A stretch of 64,000 nucleotides of DNA from Toxorhynchites rutilus septentrionalis (taxonomy: Eukaryota; Arthropoda; Insecta; Diptera; Culicidae), in NCBI RefSeq assembly GCF_029784135.1, contig NC_073746.1, positions 289,284,089 to 289,348,088 on the forward strand, in the 5' to 3' direction. Position numbers and translations under genes: made by a program. Numbering within the stretch: position 1 is the first letter of the stretch; every line of letters starts with the position of its first letter. This document shows positions 46,440 through 58,929 of the stretch, one piece after another. The notes beneath the pieces were generated by a model that had not been told where the DNA came from, did not search any database, and saw only the letters and a program-made list of their open reading frames with translations.

Positions 46440-48250
46440 AAGGGGGGGTATCTAGTTCTTGGACGCACTGCGCAACCTGCTGTTCGAGCGGACTAGCCAT
46501 ATGCGAGCCAAGCAAATGCGACGATGCAATGTGAGCGTGTCCCTTGAAGTCATTCACTTTATGAGCCTGACGCTTGACGATACACGTTCCAACATGCACA
46601 ATGCACAAAGCAACGATTTGCACAGCACAGCACAAACAATCACTCAATTTGAAGGTTTGCTGATATTATCAAACATTGACAGTTTCAGAGGAAGGATCAT
46701 ACTGCAATAAACAGTTAGCGTCCATTAGCCTATGTGTAGGAAAAGATACTGATTTATTCTGGGAGAACTGCAACATTCAACAGTAAGTGGATGTCAGCTC
46801 ATCATTATAACGTTTTTGAACGCACATCAATCAAGACTTTCCTTCTCCATCCAGTTTCTCATTCCCGCAGCAACACGTCTGTTAAGCAAGTATCGGACTC
46901 CGCAAAAGTCGATACAATGCGGGATGCGGATATCAATTCGAATCGAGTACCGAACGCACAAATCATTGTCAAAATCGAACGAAACCTGTAGTCGGCAGAA
47001 CTATAATTTCACAAATCAACCATCCTATCAGAAAATCAACTGCATCCAAACTCACCTATACTCGGGCTGAACTTAATTCCGCCGACGGATCAACGACTCG
47101 TGGGAAACGGGTGCGGTTGAATACTATCATCAGCTTCTGCAATAACTACTGATGTCGAAGCCACAGCATCACTTTGTGCGGCCATCATGTGCACGGTAAT
47201 GACAGCTGTTTGCAGCCAGTGGTTTTGGCAGTGCTCATTGTTGCTGGTGAATTTAAGTATCCACCAAATCAATACCGGTACCCGTACAAACGATTGTGGA
47301 TTCGAAAGCTCAAAGCGCAATTTGTATAGCAAAAAAAAAATTGGCGCAAAAACGTAACACCGCACGCCATCATGGGAACTTTGTCAATGATGGTGAAGAT
47401 TATTAATGTCGATACGAATATTGTGGGTTGGATTATTTTCGGAAAACCAAAAAATAAACCGTTATCCCTGTTAAACCGCAATAAATTTCAGTACAACTCG
47501 ACATATAACTTTCCATCTCAGATTGTAGTAAAAAAGCAGTGCTGGTTCCGGGGATTAGCGCGAACCAGTCGATATTCCATATGATCAACTCGGCATCACG
47601 CTTCGAATCATCCATTGTTCCAACTTGTCGCCCTTTTTCAACAGAAGCAAAAGCCCATTTCACCTATTACCAGCGAACTAACGGAGCTCATAATTTTGGT
47701 AATTGCACTAACTGTTTCACGACCGCAAAACATCTCCTCCTCTGGTGGCCCCTGGGCTCAGATTCAGTTGAAATCGTCCAAACACCTACGGCAACGACAA
47801 CCGATTAAGCCCCCACCATTCCACAACCAAGCGACCGGCGCTATCAGCGGGGAAACAATTGCCCCGAAATGGAACACTTGATCGAACATCAATAATCACG
47901 ACAGAGAACTAACCGGATGGGGGGTAACGGCGCCGCAGCAACATCAGCCATCCACAATCGATCGATGTTATCAACAATGGCCACGAATTAATTGAGCTTT
48001 TACAATTCACATCTCGCCGGATTGGGAAATGGTTGGGTGGACCAGAGGATGGTGTCTGTCAGGGGTTCGTGGAATAAAGACCATTATCTGTCACATTCGA
48101 CCATCAGTGCGTTGAGAGGATGTGTTTGTGTTTGCCGAGTTTTGATTTAAATTTGGGTGGAATAATTGATGCTTCATTTAATGAAATAGTGATGATTTTC
48201 ACAGTCCTCGAAATTTTGGGGGCGGACAAATTTTTACGCCTAAGTTTCTC
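46440..48250. other. region without recognised genes
   Basis: Moderate GC content and many short open frames on both strands, none with a known domain. The part to about 46674 may be the outer half of the gypsy LTR displaced by the jockey-like insertion (speculative). The part at 47.1-48.1 kb could be host non-coding sequence. Confidence 0.35.
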
Positions 48251-48254
48251 ATTT

Positions 48255-48600
48255 AATTGAACGGTGTGCCCTAATTTGCCATTTTGTCAACTGATAATAT
48301 GGCGAAGACATCACCTGTTTTGATTGGTTGCTGTTTAAGTTGTTGTTACAAGGCCAGTGAGGAAACGCTCATCAGGATACCTGCAATTATTTTTTTGAAA
48401 CGTTTCTTCAAACAGCACTCTAATTTATTCCTTCCACTATTGTATAAATCACGTACAAAGTCCCTCGCAACACTGACACTCACAGGGCAATTTGCAGGGT
48501 TTGTAGCCTGTGCAAGGTGTTACTTGTTCTATCTGGAATTCTTGATTCCGGAATTCCGGAAGAGTCTGAAACACATCTTGATCTAATTGTTGCACTTTCC
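48255..48600 (-). pseudogene. old I-clade LINE ORF1 relic
   Basis: The DNA matches the ORF1 region at 33943-34150 in the same order: ACGGTGTGCCC, then CGTCAACGG-like TGTCAACTGA, TGGCGAAGACAT, GATTGGTTG, GGCCAGTG and TTCTTCAAACAGC. Identity is low but the sequence of landmarks is unmistakable. No reading frame survives. It represents a far older insertion of the same clade. Confidence 0.65.
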
Positions 48601-49179
48601 CTTAGCGGTATTGCCATGTTGAAGTAAAGATGATCGATTGTTAATCGTAATCCCCAATCTTCAATTTTTAATGCCTGGATGTTTCATCCTCCACAAATAT
48701 GAAGATGACTATATTTCTCTGAAGCTCCTAAAACCCCATCTCGGAAGCAATGTTGAACATGCTCCTAACTAACCGCTTTAACATTCAATTCAGATCTGAG
48801 CAACAAATCCTCCATTAGTCACACTCTAAAGAATCTTTGATTGAGAAATCTCCACAGCTCTCTTTCAATAATCGAGCTTAATTTCAAAGGCAAACAGGAA
48901 CTTGAACTTTAAAATTCGCAGTGTTTTGCTCTGGACTTAGCTTCATCGATACTATCCTCGACGGAAATCTAACAGTTCATTCATTTAAACGGCGCTGTTG
49001 TATTGATCCTCAAACTCAACGTTTCTACAGGCGAAGATGTTTATCTAAGTCCGGTCGTTGGTAGACCTGCTGTCGATAATCCGCAACCATATCGGCAATT
49101 TCCATTCAACCCGTTGACTAACTGGTGTTTGTGAGTTGAATTATTAGACGAAAATATTCCATGATTTCCATGTTTCTCA
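48601..49179. other. unassigned stretch
   Basis: Possibly more of the decayed LINE ORF1, but I cannot match it securely. No gene seen. Confidence 0.35.
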
Positions 49180-49183
49180 ATAG

Positions 49184-50795
49184 ACGAATTTCATGCCAAC
49201 TCGACTGGCCGTTGGCAGCACCATCTCAGATAGCAGCGAAACGTTGTGGGTGTAAACACATGGGTCATGGGTTTAAAGTCATCATAGTGATATAGTGTAT
49301 TCGACAAAGTTTTAGATCATATTAAAAAACTTTCGTCGAAGGCGTCAACTTTCTATCTTTTATAGTTTTTGGGCATTTTGTATGGAGAGCCCTGCAAAAA
49401 AATGTTTTACTCGTTACATTTTTGTGTGTAAATTCTCGCGATTCACATGTTCTTGACATGTTTGTGAATAAAAGAAAAAGCAGAGCATGTAAATAGCGAT
49501 AATTTATGCATACAAATGTTACAAATTAAACATTAATAGTAATTTTTTAAAGAAAAGCATGAAAAAGTTGTTGTTCGAAAAACTTTTTACCTCTAAAATG
49601 CCCATCTTCCGAGGTATTGGTGACTTGATGGAAATTGTATGGGGTATCCAAATATATATATATATTTTTTAGAATTAAAAAAAACACATTTCATTCTATA
49701 ATCAACATTTTGTAGATCTTACAGCTTTTAAAGTAAGATTTCTCGAAAAAAAGTTGAAAAAAAAACTCAAAATTTCAAAAAAATTCCCACACAAAATCTA
49801 TCAGACCTACGAAATTTTAATCGAAGAATGAAATATAAGAAATTATTTACGTTTTCATTAAAAAATATCAAGCAAATTTTTGAATAAAAAAAATCAAATT
49901 TTAAAACAAAAAAATATTTTTTCTCGAAAACATGTTTTTTGAAATTCTGAAAAAATAGATATGAATAGCCCATACAATTCCCAACAAGTCACCAATACAT
50001 CGGAAGATGGGCACTTTTAAAGGGAAAAAGTTTTTCGAACAACAACTGTTTCTTATTTTTGTTTAAAAAGTTACTGTTAATGTTTAATTCGTAACATTTG
50101 TATGTATAAATTATCGCTATTTACATGCTCTGATATTTGTTTTCTATTCAGAAACATGTCAAGAAGCTCTCCTTACAAAAATGCCCTATATTCCAGAAAC
50201 TATAAAAGATAGAAAGTTGACGTCTTCGACGAAAGTTCATATTTTAATAAGATCTAAAACTTTGTCGAATACACTATATTGTTATCTTGATTTTAAACAA
50301 AATTAGGTTTAGTTGTAATTTTTTCAAAGAAAACATGAAAAAGTTGTTAGAAAAACTTTTTCCCTGTAAAAGTGCCCATCTTCCGATGTATGGACGACTT
50401 GTTGGAAATTGTAAGGTCTATTCATATATATTTTTTTTGTTGAGAATTTTAAAAATATACGTTTTTGAGAAAAATGAATTTAAATTTTAAAAATATTTTT
50501 TTCTTCAGCGAAATTTTTTTTCAAAAAATATTTGTTTTTTTATGAAAATTTAAATAATTTCCTACATTTCATCCGTTGACTCGAATTTTTTATGTATTAC
50601 AGTTTTGAAGTTATAGTATTTTTGTAAAAAATTAAGGAAAGATTGTTGGCCCTTCCAAAAAATAGTCTAATTCTTTTTTGAATATTTCAAGTATGCAAAG
50701 TTGCTTGAAAGACTCATGTATTTACACTCACAACGTTTCACTGCTAACTGAGATGGTGCTGCCAACTCCGAAGACGAGTTGGCATGAAATTCGTC
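49184..50795. mobile_element. foldback element, 1.6 kb, with long inverted arms
   Basis: The left end GACGAATTTCATGCCAACTC (49184) and the right end (inverse, ending at 50795) match over about 85 bp, including the GGCAGCACCATCTCAG stretch. A 4-bp duplication AATA lies outside (49180-49183 and 50796-50799). Nested inside is a larger palindrome. The segment from about 49285 (AGTGTATTCGACAAAGTTTT) to 49640 recurs inverted between about 49960 and 50285. Parts of it recur once more in direct orientation at about 50325-50430 (GAAAAAGTTGTTAGAAAAAC). The RNA of such a unit would fold into a long hairpin. It codes for no protein. Confidence 0.85.
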
Positions 50796-51489
50796 AATAA
50801 TCTTTCTAGAACGATTACAGACTTGTTGGAAATATTTCATTGCTGTTTTCGAACCTACCTCAACGTTTTTGACGGGGGTTTCAGTGCTTTTTCAACCATC
50901 GGATAACTATTTTCTAAACTGGCACTTATACGTGGGATGAAGATATCTGCATTGATCGGTTTTTGATACACATAATCCTCAAAATTGTTCCAATCCACAA
51001 AAGTCAATGTCTTTTTTAAGAATGTCTCACCTACTTAATATGTCTCTGTCTCGCTTCTGCGGAAGTTTACATTCACTACCAATCTCAGCTTGAATACCCT
51101 AATCCATTTTGCACCAAGCGTTTGAAAAATCGAACAGTAATTTTTCATATCTTTGGAAAGCAACCAAATGTCAATGGCACAAAAAGATTTCTTATATTTA
51201 TTATTTTAGATTTAAGTTTAATTTATTAGCTAGCACTTACCATCAATTTCATTTAATCATGTATAATTTTATTGGGCAGTAAATTCGATTTAAAGCAGGT
51301 ATGTCTGGAAGGTGTTTTCAATTTCAATAATAAAAAAAAAACAATTAAATACAAAAATGTGTGCATTTTTCTACAGTATTACTTCTCTAAATGAGCACAC
51401 ATTGTAATGTATGGCAAAAATCATTGGATTGAGACCCCTACATGAAAATAGCAACCGGGGAAATTGATCTGTAACTTTTTGAAATTAGA

Positions 51490-51690
51490 TATGACATATG
51501 CCATACCGATCCGAGTGGTTCTCAGATTTTCGTCAAAAGTGGTAATTTTGTTCTTTATCGCTAAACATTAGACCAGTATTTTTTCATTTTTGTTTTATTA
51601 GGGCGCCCTTTTTCATTTTAGTATGGTCCGAAAAATCATTTTGTTTCCACTTTACCCAAAAATGATTTGTCGATTATCGATTTGCATTTT
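51490..51690. repeat. segment shared with 56365-56500
   Basis: CGATCCGAGTGGTTCTCAGA and the following AAAAGTGGTAATTTTGTTC and TGGTCCGAAAAATCA correspond in order to CGATATAGTGGTTCTCAGA, AAAAGTGGTAGTTTTGTTCC and TGATCCGAAAAATCA at 56378-56445. The second copy is inside a hAT-type element, so this one is probably a fragment of the same family. Confidence 0.6.
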
Positions 51691-52196
51691 GCTAAACAAA
51701 TTTTAAACCGATCTAGTAGAATTTGTATGAATTCGTATTAGAATAATTGATTCGTTATACCTACCGCTTTGTTCTTAGCGGCCCTGGAACGTATCTAGGC
51801 TGTAAAGCGAGGTATGAGTGTATACAAAAATGTGCATGTTTCCGCCAGTACTTCTGGCTATGCCAAATTTCACATTTAGACGGAGAAAATGTTAACCGGA
51901 CAGCGTATAGAATTTCCTTCTTCCGAATTTAAATTTGCAGAAGTCAGTCAGACTAAACTCTACGATGGTTTATTAACGAATGATGCTCTGTACATTACGT
52001 GGCCTATTTATATGATATACGCTCTAGTGAATTCTATTGTGGATGGTATCTTTGCTCGGGTTATTTTAGAATGTTCACTATAAACAATAGACCTTATATT
52101 ATAGCAATAGAATTTTTCTGTCCCTGTCTGATACCTTTCTAGAAAAGTCAGTTTGTTCTCTGATGAATTGTTATTGTTTGGATATCGTCTTTTGAG

Positions 52197-52334
52197 GTAA
52201 GTTTATTGTTTCCAATAATACTTTTGACTTCAATTTACATTTCAGGTAATTGTGTGCCCTTTGAAGCTCCTGCACAATAAAATGAGGTAAGTAACAATTC
52301 GATTAACAAATTAATCCATATTCTTTTGTTTCAG
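52197..52334 (+). other. two intron-like segments around a 41-base mini-exon
   Basis: GAG then GTAAGT at 52197 pairs with a pyrimidine-rich ACATTTCAG ending at 52245 (49 bases). After 41 bases, GAG then GTAAGT at 52287 pairs with TTTTGTTTCAG ending at 52334 (48 bases). All four splice sites match consensus. Introns this short are at the lower limit for insects. No coding frame that I recognise flanks them. A possible polyadenylation signal (AATAAA) follows at about 52415. Confidence 0.3.
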
Positions 52335-55300
52335 GTGAGCCTTCTGTGTTTTTGTGTTTTGGTTTAGAGGTTTTAGTTATAGTGTAATTTGAAATTATTT
52401 GTGTTTTTTTTTAAATAAATTGATGCGAAGATAATAAAGTGTGTTTCTTTTTTTTTGAGTTCCTCCTTGGCTCTGGCCGGAACAGTGCACGTTTGTGTAC
52501 CAATACTCAACGACATTTATTCCGTCAGGGTTCGGAATATGCGTACGCCTTTTTTAAGAGTCGGATACTTCGTGTACATCACTTTTTATGCCAAATTTTA
52601 TTTTGCTTTTTACTCAATATTTCACTCAGTTTCCTTCATATATAATCTACTGTTGATATTTATTTACAACATGTTAATTTCAGAATCGATTTGTGTTTGT
52701 GTCACTAAGTCAGAAAAAGCCTTATCATCCAAATCAATATTATGAACAGCTTCTCTGGAGACATCCAACCTCTAAAATGTAAGGTAGGACGAGAAAAAAA
52801 ACTTGACCGTCTTTTTTTAGGGCCCACTGTGAGCCGCCGGTATCACCACAAAACCGATCAGATTCGGATTTTCTGTTGGCGTTCGGCGGAAGGCGCTTTA
52901 TAGTATAATTTGTGGATTATTTCCTTAGGAAAATGTGTTTTGGGGAGCATTGGAGATGTATTTTTCTAAGAGATTAGAAAACTACTTGGACATTTAATAG
53001 ATTCAATGTTTCAGTATCGTTCCTGATTCCATACATACATGTTAATGCATGTTAATGCTTAGAGTTGATTTGACATTCTGTTCAATTTGGGATTTTGTTG
53101 CGCCCGTGTCCCATACTCAGTGCAAGCATTCATTCATCGGTCCTTGTCAGTGCTACCAAATATTTGCAATAAAGCGTCTCGTTCTCAAATTTCTAAAATG
53201 TTTCAGGAACAAAGCGCGCGTATCTTGGACACCACTCTTCTAATTTATTTTGTTGAATAATGTTTTTCAACCGTTTCAATCGACTTTTTTCAAGTGTTCA
53301 ATTGTTCAATAGTTTGATTTGTATATATGTAATCTTCTTTCATTATTTCGTTACATGTTCGGATTTTAGATTCTCATTTTATATCATATATTTTCCGGTT
53401 AAACGTAGCTCTACGTTTAAATGTATATAAAGCTATTTTTCGATTTTGACATTGACTCCAGTCGCGACACACTCGAGTATTGTTAAAAATACTTAATACC
53501 GAACACATAGGTGTCATAAGTTCAAAAATGAACGTGTTATTTTAACATCTATTTGGCCACATTGACCAAAAACAATGAACAAAATTTGACCTTTCCAGCG
53601 TTCCAGCGTGTATCCGAGAGTGCTAACTCGTTTGACACTTTGATCTGTGTTTTCCAAATCAGTTCACGCTATCATGACCCACCTCAGCCAGCAGAGCTTT
53701 AATGCTCGTTTCCCTTATCATGTTGCTCGCCATACATCCCCCCGTACCACCATTGAGCGCCCCAAAGTATTTGTTGCGGAAAACCAGCAACACCACTACT
53801 GAATCAGCGAAACTTACCGGAAAAAGTTTTCCTACACTTTGACAGCCTTTAAATAAACATTTCCGCAATTGAGCGAGCGCGTGTTCGTTGTTTTATTTTT
53901 TTTCCTCCCTTCCTGGAAATGACAAGCCAAACCTGGAATACAAAGCAACAATATTTTGGCTGAAGAGACACCGTTACCACAGTGTTCACATGTACCATTC
54001 ACGGCTGACTGAACTCGGATACACGATCCTCGTTTCGCGCTCTGTTTTGTCTCATTTATTGGTGGAAATGAGGCACATTATTGCAGTGTTTTCCGCCCAG
54101 GATGCGTCCTTTTTTGATCGCATGTATCTTCTTTTTTTATTCCATTGTGACAAAGCGTATACAAATTATTCTGGAGAAGGGGGTTGCGAGCCGTGAACGA
54201 AACATTATTCGGGAAGTTTTTCCCGCTAAATGATGGCGGAAACTAAAAAGTAAACGCACCGCACGATGATTAAAAAAATCTTACCCTGCGGGGCTGGAGA
54301 AAAGTTTGTCTTTTGTTTGGAGCCTTCTTTTTTTTCGTTTCTCCTTTGCACAATGATATGCAAAAAATGTTTGAATGGAGAACGGAATTAGTGTTGTTTT
54401 TAATGAATTCGCGAGATCATTTTTAGATGATGCGTACCTAATGAAGAGAACGATTAATCACATAGGCTATCAAAAGGAGAATGATATTCTTTAGGTATTG
54501 TTAAATCAGCTCGAAGATTAAATCATTATCACTCGTTTATAATTTGTTGACCCCCTGAGAAGGGTGTTTATTCTGTTGTTTTTTTTTTTCATTCTCGCAT
54601 AGTGAACGATTCGAACTTTTTCTGTAAGCTATAATCGGATTCATCTAACCGTACAGAATAACAGGGATTCTGTTTCCGTAGTAACTAATGACTCTCCACT
54701 CAACCACCTCCATTTCAGAGTTCTCCCACCGTTCCCAGTCCCATAAGCGAAATGGGGTTAAAACTCTTAAATGTGGCAGCAGTTTTATTTTGCGGCTATC
54801 CTGTCCCTCGTGTCCGGTCTCTTCGACCGAAGTTATATTTAACTGTTTCAAATACTATTGCACTGTACAGCATCATTAGTGGTAACAGATCCTAGATCTC
54901 CACAAACCATAAGCTCACAGTAAATGTTGCCCTAGACGAGTTTGATTTTCCGGCCAGAATCGCCATTCGTTGGATGTTTACACAGAGACATTTAACTTTT
55001 GTTTTCATTTTTTTCGTATAGAAGAGATCTTATACCTTCTGCCTTTATAATTTCTGCACTGAATGTCATTAGCATGTTAACATAGATACCAACGCAAACT
55101 CTGAACGCTGCATTTACCTGCGGGCGACAACTAAAACAATCATGCCTGTACCGTCGTGTGGGGTTACTTTGGATAATTTAACAATTTTTGTTTTGTGATA
55201 TTATTACTACCGTGTGAATTGGTAGATTTCAACAATTTTTCAACGTAGATGAGTACAATGGTTGCCCAGAAAGTATCGCAGTTTTTGATTTTCTGCGGAT

Positions 55301-55511
55301 TACGCATACATATTCGATTATTGATTTCTTGTTGCGTTATGTTGTCTCATGTCTCATGTCTTCCACTTATGCTGGTAGGTTCGGCCATTTTGCATGTTCA
55401 GACAGCTGCTTTGCTTGCACGTATTTTTTATCGTCTAAAACTCCAAGGAATGGATAAAATAATCTGTATCTGACAATGGGCAAATATCTAACGGTATTGC
55501 GATGTCTATTA

Positions 55512-55971
55512 TCAGTACTTATTTCTTATTTTTATCGTAGACCACAATATCAGAGCGATTAGCTGGTATTCGGACATCCGTAATGATCTCCAATCCCAGT
55601 ACAACATGTAGCAGCTATTTTCCACAACCGGATCCGGAACATACCAGTAGTAGGGAACCAACTGATTTTCCATGTTGCGTTTTGATGCTAGCTGTTGATG
55701 AACAATCTTGGCAATCGAGGTGTGACGATTGAGATAAGCTAATTCGGCTAGCGCTCCACATCCGGCTATGACGTGTTTACTCCTCGCTCCTACGTTATTG
55801 CACTTCCTGCAACAGTCGACAACGTTTTCGTGCAAGATGTACTTCCGGTAGTTTTTGGTCGCTATTATCTGGTCTTGAATGGCTACTTGGTTTGGAATGG
55901 TTTACTGTCTCAGAAAAGAATTCACCTTGCACCAGCCACGTGTTTGATAATACTTTGTTAATATGCGCTTA
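55512..55971 (-). pseudogene. R4/Dong-like LINE, C-terminal domain
   Basis: The minus frame contains NYRKYILHENVVDCCRKCNN, then HVIAGCGALAELAYLNRH and VENSCYMLYWD. A CxxC..HxxxxC zinc motif followed by AxxxYxxRHxxxAKIVHQ is the known C-terminal signature of one group of single-ORF LINEs, which I place near R4/Dong without certainty. The frame ends at 55512. A hAT-type element (55980-57018) separates it from the reverse transcriptase remnant upstream, and some intervening residues are lost. Confidence 0.65.
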
Positions 55972-55979
55972 CTCTAAAC

Positions 55980-57018
55980 CAAGGATTCTCAAAGTAGTCG
56001 ACTCCTTGTGGTCGATATTGGTTTCCTAGGGGTCGATAAAAACGAAAACTGATTTTGGGGTTCAACGAAGTCTGAAAATTGACCCCTATTACCCCTAATA
56101 ATTCAAATTCTTATTTGAAACATTCAAGATACTGTTTAAGTTATAAAATATTGTATTGTCATTAGAATGATAAATACTTTAGCACAAAGTATGACTGTAG
56201 TAATTTCAAAAACTGCGTGCACATGGTGCTCAAGACGAAAAATTCGGCAAGTAAAAAAGCTTGAACAAGTTCTAACAAAACAAAGAAATTATTTGAAAAT
56301 GAACTAAGATTCGAGGCCTCAACTCACCAATATTGAACCATATTTACGGATTTTACAGCCATTCCATGCCAAACCGATATAGTGGTTCTCAGAATCTCGT
56401 GAAAAGTGGTAGTTTTGTTCCTTTTCGCAAATTAGGATGATCCGAAAAATCAATGTTTTACCCTTTTTCCAAAAATACCTTTTTTAAAAAAAAATTTTTA
56501 AACTTTTGAACAACTGAATTACATCTGTTGAAAATTTGAATTTTGCTTTCGGTATTATTGATTGTTTTTTTTTAATAGTTTATAAGGCTTCGGACTTTTT
56601 CTTTCACTTGAAAGCTGAGGTATTTTTTGTATAACATATCCAAAAACAGATGTGCGATTTTGTTTTGTTTTTGAGCTATGATTACAGCTATGCTATGTTA
56701 ACCGATGGTACGGAAAATCATTTTTCCCCTTTTCCCAAAAATGAACTTCTTCAATATTTCATAGCTTTTGATCTACTATAATAAGTATCCATGATCATCC
56801 ATCAGATCACAATTTTTGTTCATGTTTGATATTTACTGAATGTCTAGTTATTTCGTTGAATTTTGATGTTAAATTGATGTAAAGCTTACTAACCTAAGCA
56901 AAGTTTTTGAATTGGTGAGTAATTTGTATGAATAGGAGAAAAATTGGCTATAGGGATCTGAGGTATTACATAATTCTGGAAAAGGAGTCTATCGCCAAAA
57001 CTAGTTTGGGAATCCCTG
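55980..57018. mobile_element. hAT-type non-autonomous element with perfect 8-bp duplication
   Basis: The left end CAAGGATTCTCAAA and the inverse of the right end CAGGGATTCCCAAA form inverted repeats. The flanks are the identical 8-mer CTCTAAAC at 55972-55979 and 57019-57026. Length is 1039 bp with no transposase frame. It lies inside the R4/Dong-like LINE relic. Interior sequence at 56365-56500 is shared with 51490-51690. Confidence 0.88.
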
Positions 57019-57026
57019 CTCTAAAC

Positions 57027-57265
57027 GCTGGGGATGCGTCCCATGAAGTTCTTTTTGCTTTCATGATGTTATTTTGCTTCACTGGGCGCTGAAATCCCAG
57101 GTACTTATAGAATTTGCCTTCCACCAAATTTTGTATCACTTAACTCTCGTTTATGCGGAATGCTCCAGTCTCCATTAATCGTCCACTGTGGAGCTGTCCA
57201 TACACTTTTCGATTCCGAGTTCTATCCGCGCATCGGAACTAAAGTCGCTAACACTAGGGCTCGGC
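57027..57265 (-). pseudogene. R4/Dong-like LINE, reverse transcriptase remnant
   Basis: Read on the minus strand in shifting frames: ARIELGIEKC, then NLVEGKFYKYLGFQRP and IMKAK. EFYKYLGF is the conserved motif after the catalytic site in this LINE group. Frameshifts and stops are frequent. The catalytic domain itself is missing, lost together with or before insertion of the plus-strand LINE that abuts at about 57270. Confidence 0.6.
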
Positions 57266-57269
57266 ATAA

Positions 57270-58900
57270 TTTAGCGTGCACAATCGTGACACTCCCAGTT
57301 TATCAGCGGCTGGTCGAAACATTCCATCGTTTGACATAAACCTTCCGCTATTAACTTTCGCTCCAAATGACGTACTGCAGTTTTGAAAAACCTTGACGCT
57401 TCCAAGGGTGCCGGTACAGACTGTCTACCTCCAGCATTTCTAAAGGAATGTGCAGATGCATTGAAAACTCCTATCAGCACAATCTTCAACCGTTCCCTGA
57501 GCGAGCGTAGGTTTCCAGAGGTGTGGAAGATGGCATCGATCACTCCAATTCACAAGTCTGGTAGTGTTCACGCCATTGGTAACTACCGAGGAATCTCGAT
57601 ACTATGCTGCATTGCTAAAGTTTTTGAAGAACTCGTCCACCGGAGTCTCTTTAATGTGGTTCGTTCGTTCATAACTGATGCTCAACATGGTTTTGTGAAG
57701 AAAAGTTCAACCGTTTCAAATCTGATGAGTTACATAAGCGTTCTGTCGGAAACTGTAGAAAGTCGCAGTCAGGTAGATGCTATCTATTTTGATTTCTCGA
57801 AAGCTTTTGATAAAGTCCCCCACGAACTGGCTATCGCGAAACTCAAACATATTGGACTTCCTGAATGGATAACTGAGTGGCTCAGCTCGTATCTAACCGA
57901 TAGAAAAGCTTTCGTGAGAGTTGGAAGTATTTACTCGTTCCCGTACATATCATATTTCATCCGGCGTCCCTCAAGGGAGCGTTCTTGGGCCCTTGATTTT
58001 CATTCGCTTCGTCAATGATCTCGCCAGCCGGCTGAGGTCTGGTAAGCTTTTCTACGCTCATGACCTAAAAATATTTAGGAAATTTCTTCCATATTTGACT
58101 GCTGTGCTCTACAAGCTGACGTGAACGAATTGGTTGCATGGTGTGCTGATAATGGCATGGAGTTGAACATCAGCAAGTGCAAGACAATCACATTTACAAG
58201 GCGCCAATCGTTTCTGTCCCATGACTACATCATCGGTTCTGCTGTTATCGATCGCGTTAACTCCATTCAAGATCTCGGGGTAATTCTCGACATCAAACTA
58301 AAGTTTACCGAACACATCAACAACGTCATCGCAAAAGGATACACTGTTCTAGGGTTTATCCGGCGGAACCACCCGTCCTTCCGTGACCCGTACACGCTGA
58401 AGGCTCTGTACAGCTCAATGGTTCGAAGTGTCCTTGAATACGCAGCATGCGTGTGGGCTCCTTACCATACGACGCACATCATCAGGATCGAAGAAGTGCA
58501 ACGCTGTTTTATCCGCTACGCCTTAAGACAACTGCCATGGAATGATCCCGTTCATCTTCCTGATTACGAGAGTCGCTGAATGCTTATTGATATAGAAACG
58601 CTTTCGGCGAGGCGGAAGAAAATTCAACGTCTGTTTGTCTTTGATTTATTGTCCGGAAACATCGACTGTGCGGAGTTAATCAGCGAGATACGGTTTAGGC
58701 TCCCACCAGACAGCTCCGCGAAAGACAGCTATTGGCAATACGGCCGCATACAACGTCGTACGGGCAAATCTTTATCTTTGTCCAGCTGCTTCCGTGCGTT
58801 TAATAAAGTTCAATGTCACTTCGATTTTAATGTATCTAAATGTGTTTTTAAACGTAGAATTAGGAATATTAGGTAGTATTTAAGATTTGTCAGTCTGTGA
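57270..58900 (+). mobile_element. jockey/CR1-like LINE, 5'-truncated
   Basis: Plus-strand LINE covering most of reverse transcriptase and the C-terminal region. It begins near 57275 with a frame reading FDINLPLLTFAPNDVLQ, the sequence that normally leads into reverse transcriptase. The 3' end is near 58880-58940, where an A-rich run (AAAAAAAAA at about 58936) may be its tail. It is inserted within the minus-strand R4/Dong-like LINE, parts of which lie on both sides. Confidence 0.8.
57275..58876 (+). pseudogene. jockey/CR1-like reverse transcriptase
   Basis: Reverse transcriptase motifs in order: LDASKGAGTDCLPPAFLKEC, WKMASITPIHKSG, NYRGISILCCIAKVFEELVH, IYFDFSKAFDKVPHELAI and SSGVPQGSVLGPLIF. 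The catalytic YADD is altered to YAHD at about 58057-58070, which would abolish activity. Breaks: a frameshift just before 57383, another at about 57930-57950, a stop at 58122-58124 and a stop at 58577-58579. The C-terminal part reads ALYSSMVRSVLEYAACVWAP, then IEEVQRCFIRYALRQLPW and ends at 58876. The protein is dead in several independent ways. Confidence 0.88.
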
Positions 58901-58929
58901 GATGTTTTTTTTAAATCTAAGACGAAGTG

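Larger units (their letters stand above)
50800..55500. other. long stretch without recognised genes
   Basis: AT-rich at both ends with a less AT-rich patch at 53.6-54.3 kb. Short open frames show no known domain. Two short intron-like segments with consensus splice sites are annotated at 52197-52334, and a segment at 51490-51690 is shared with the hAT element at 55980-57018. Confidence 0.35.
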
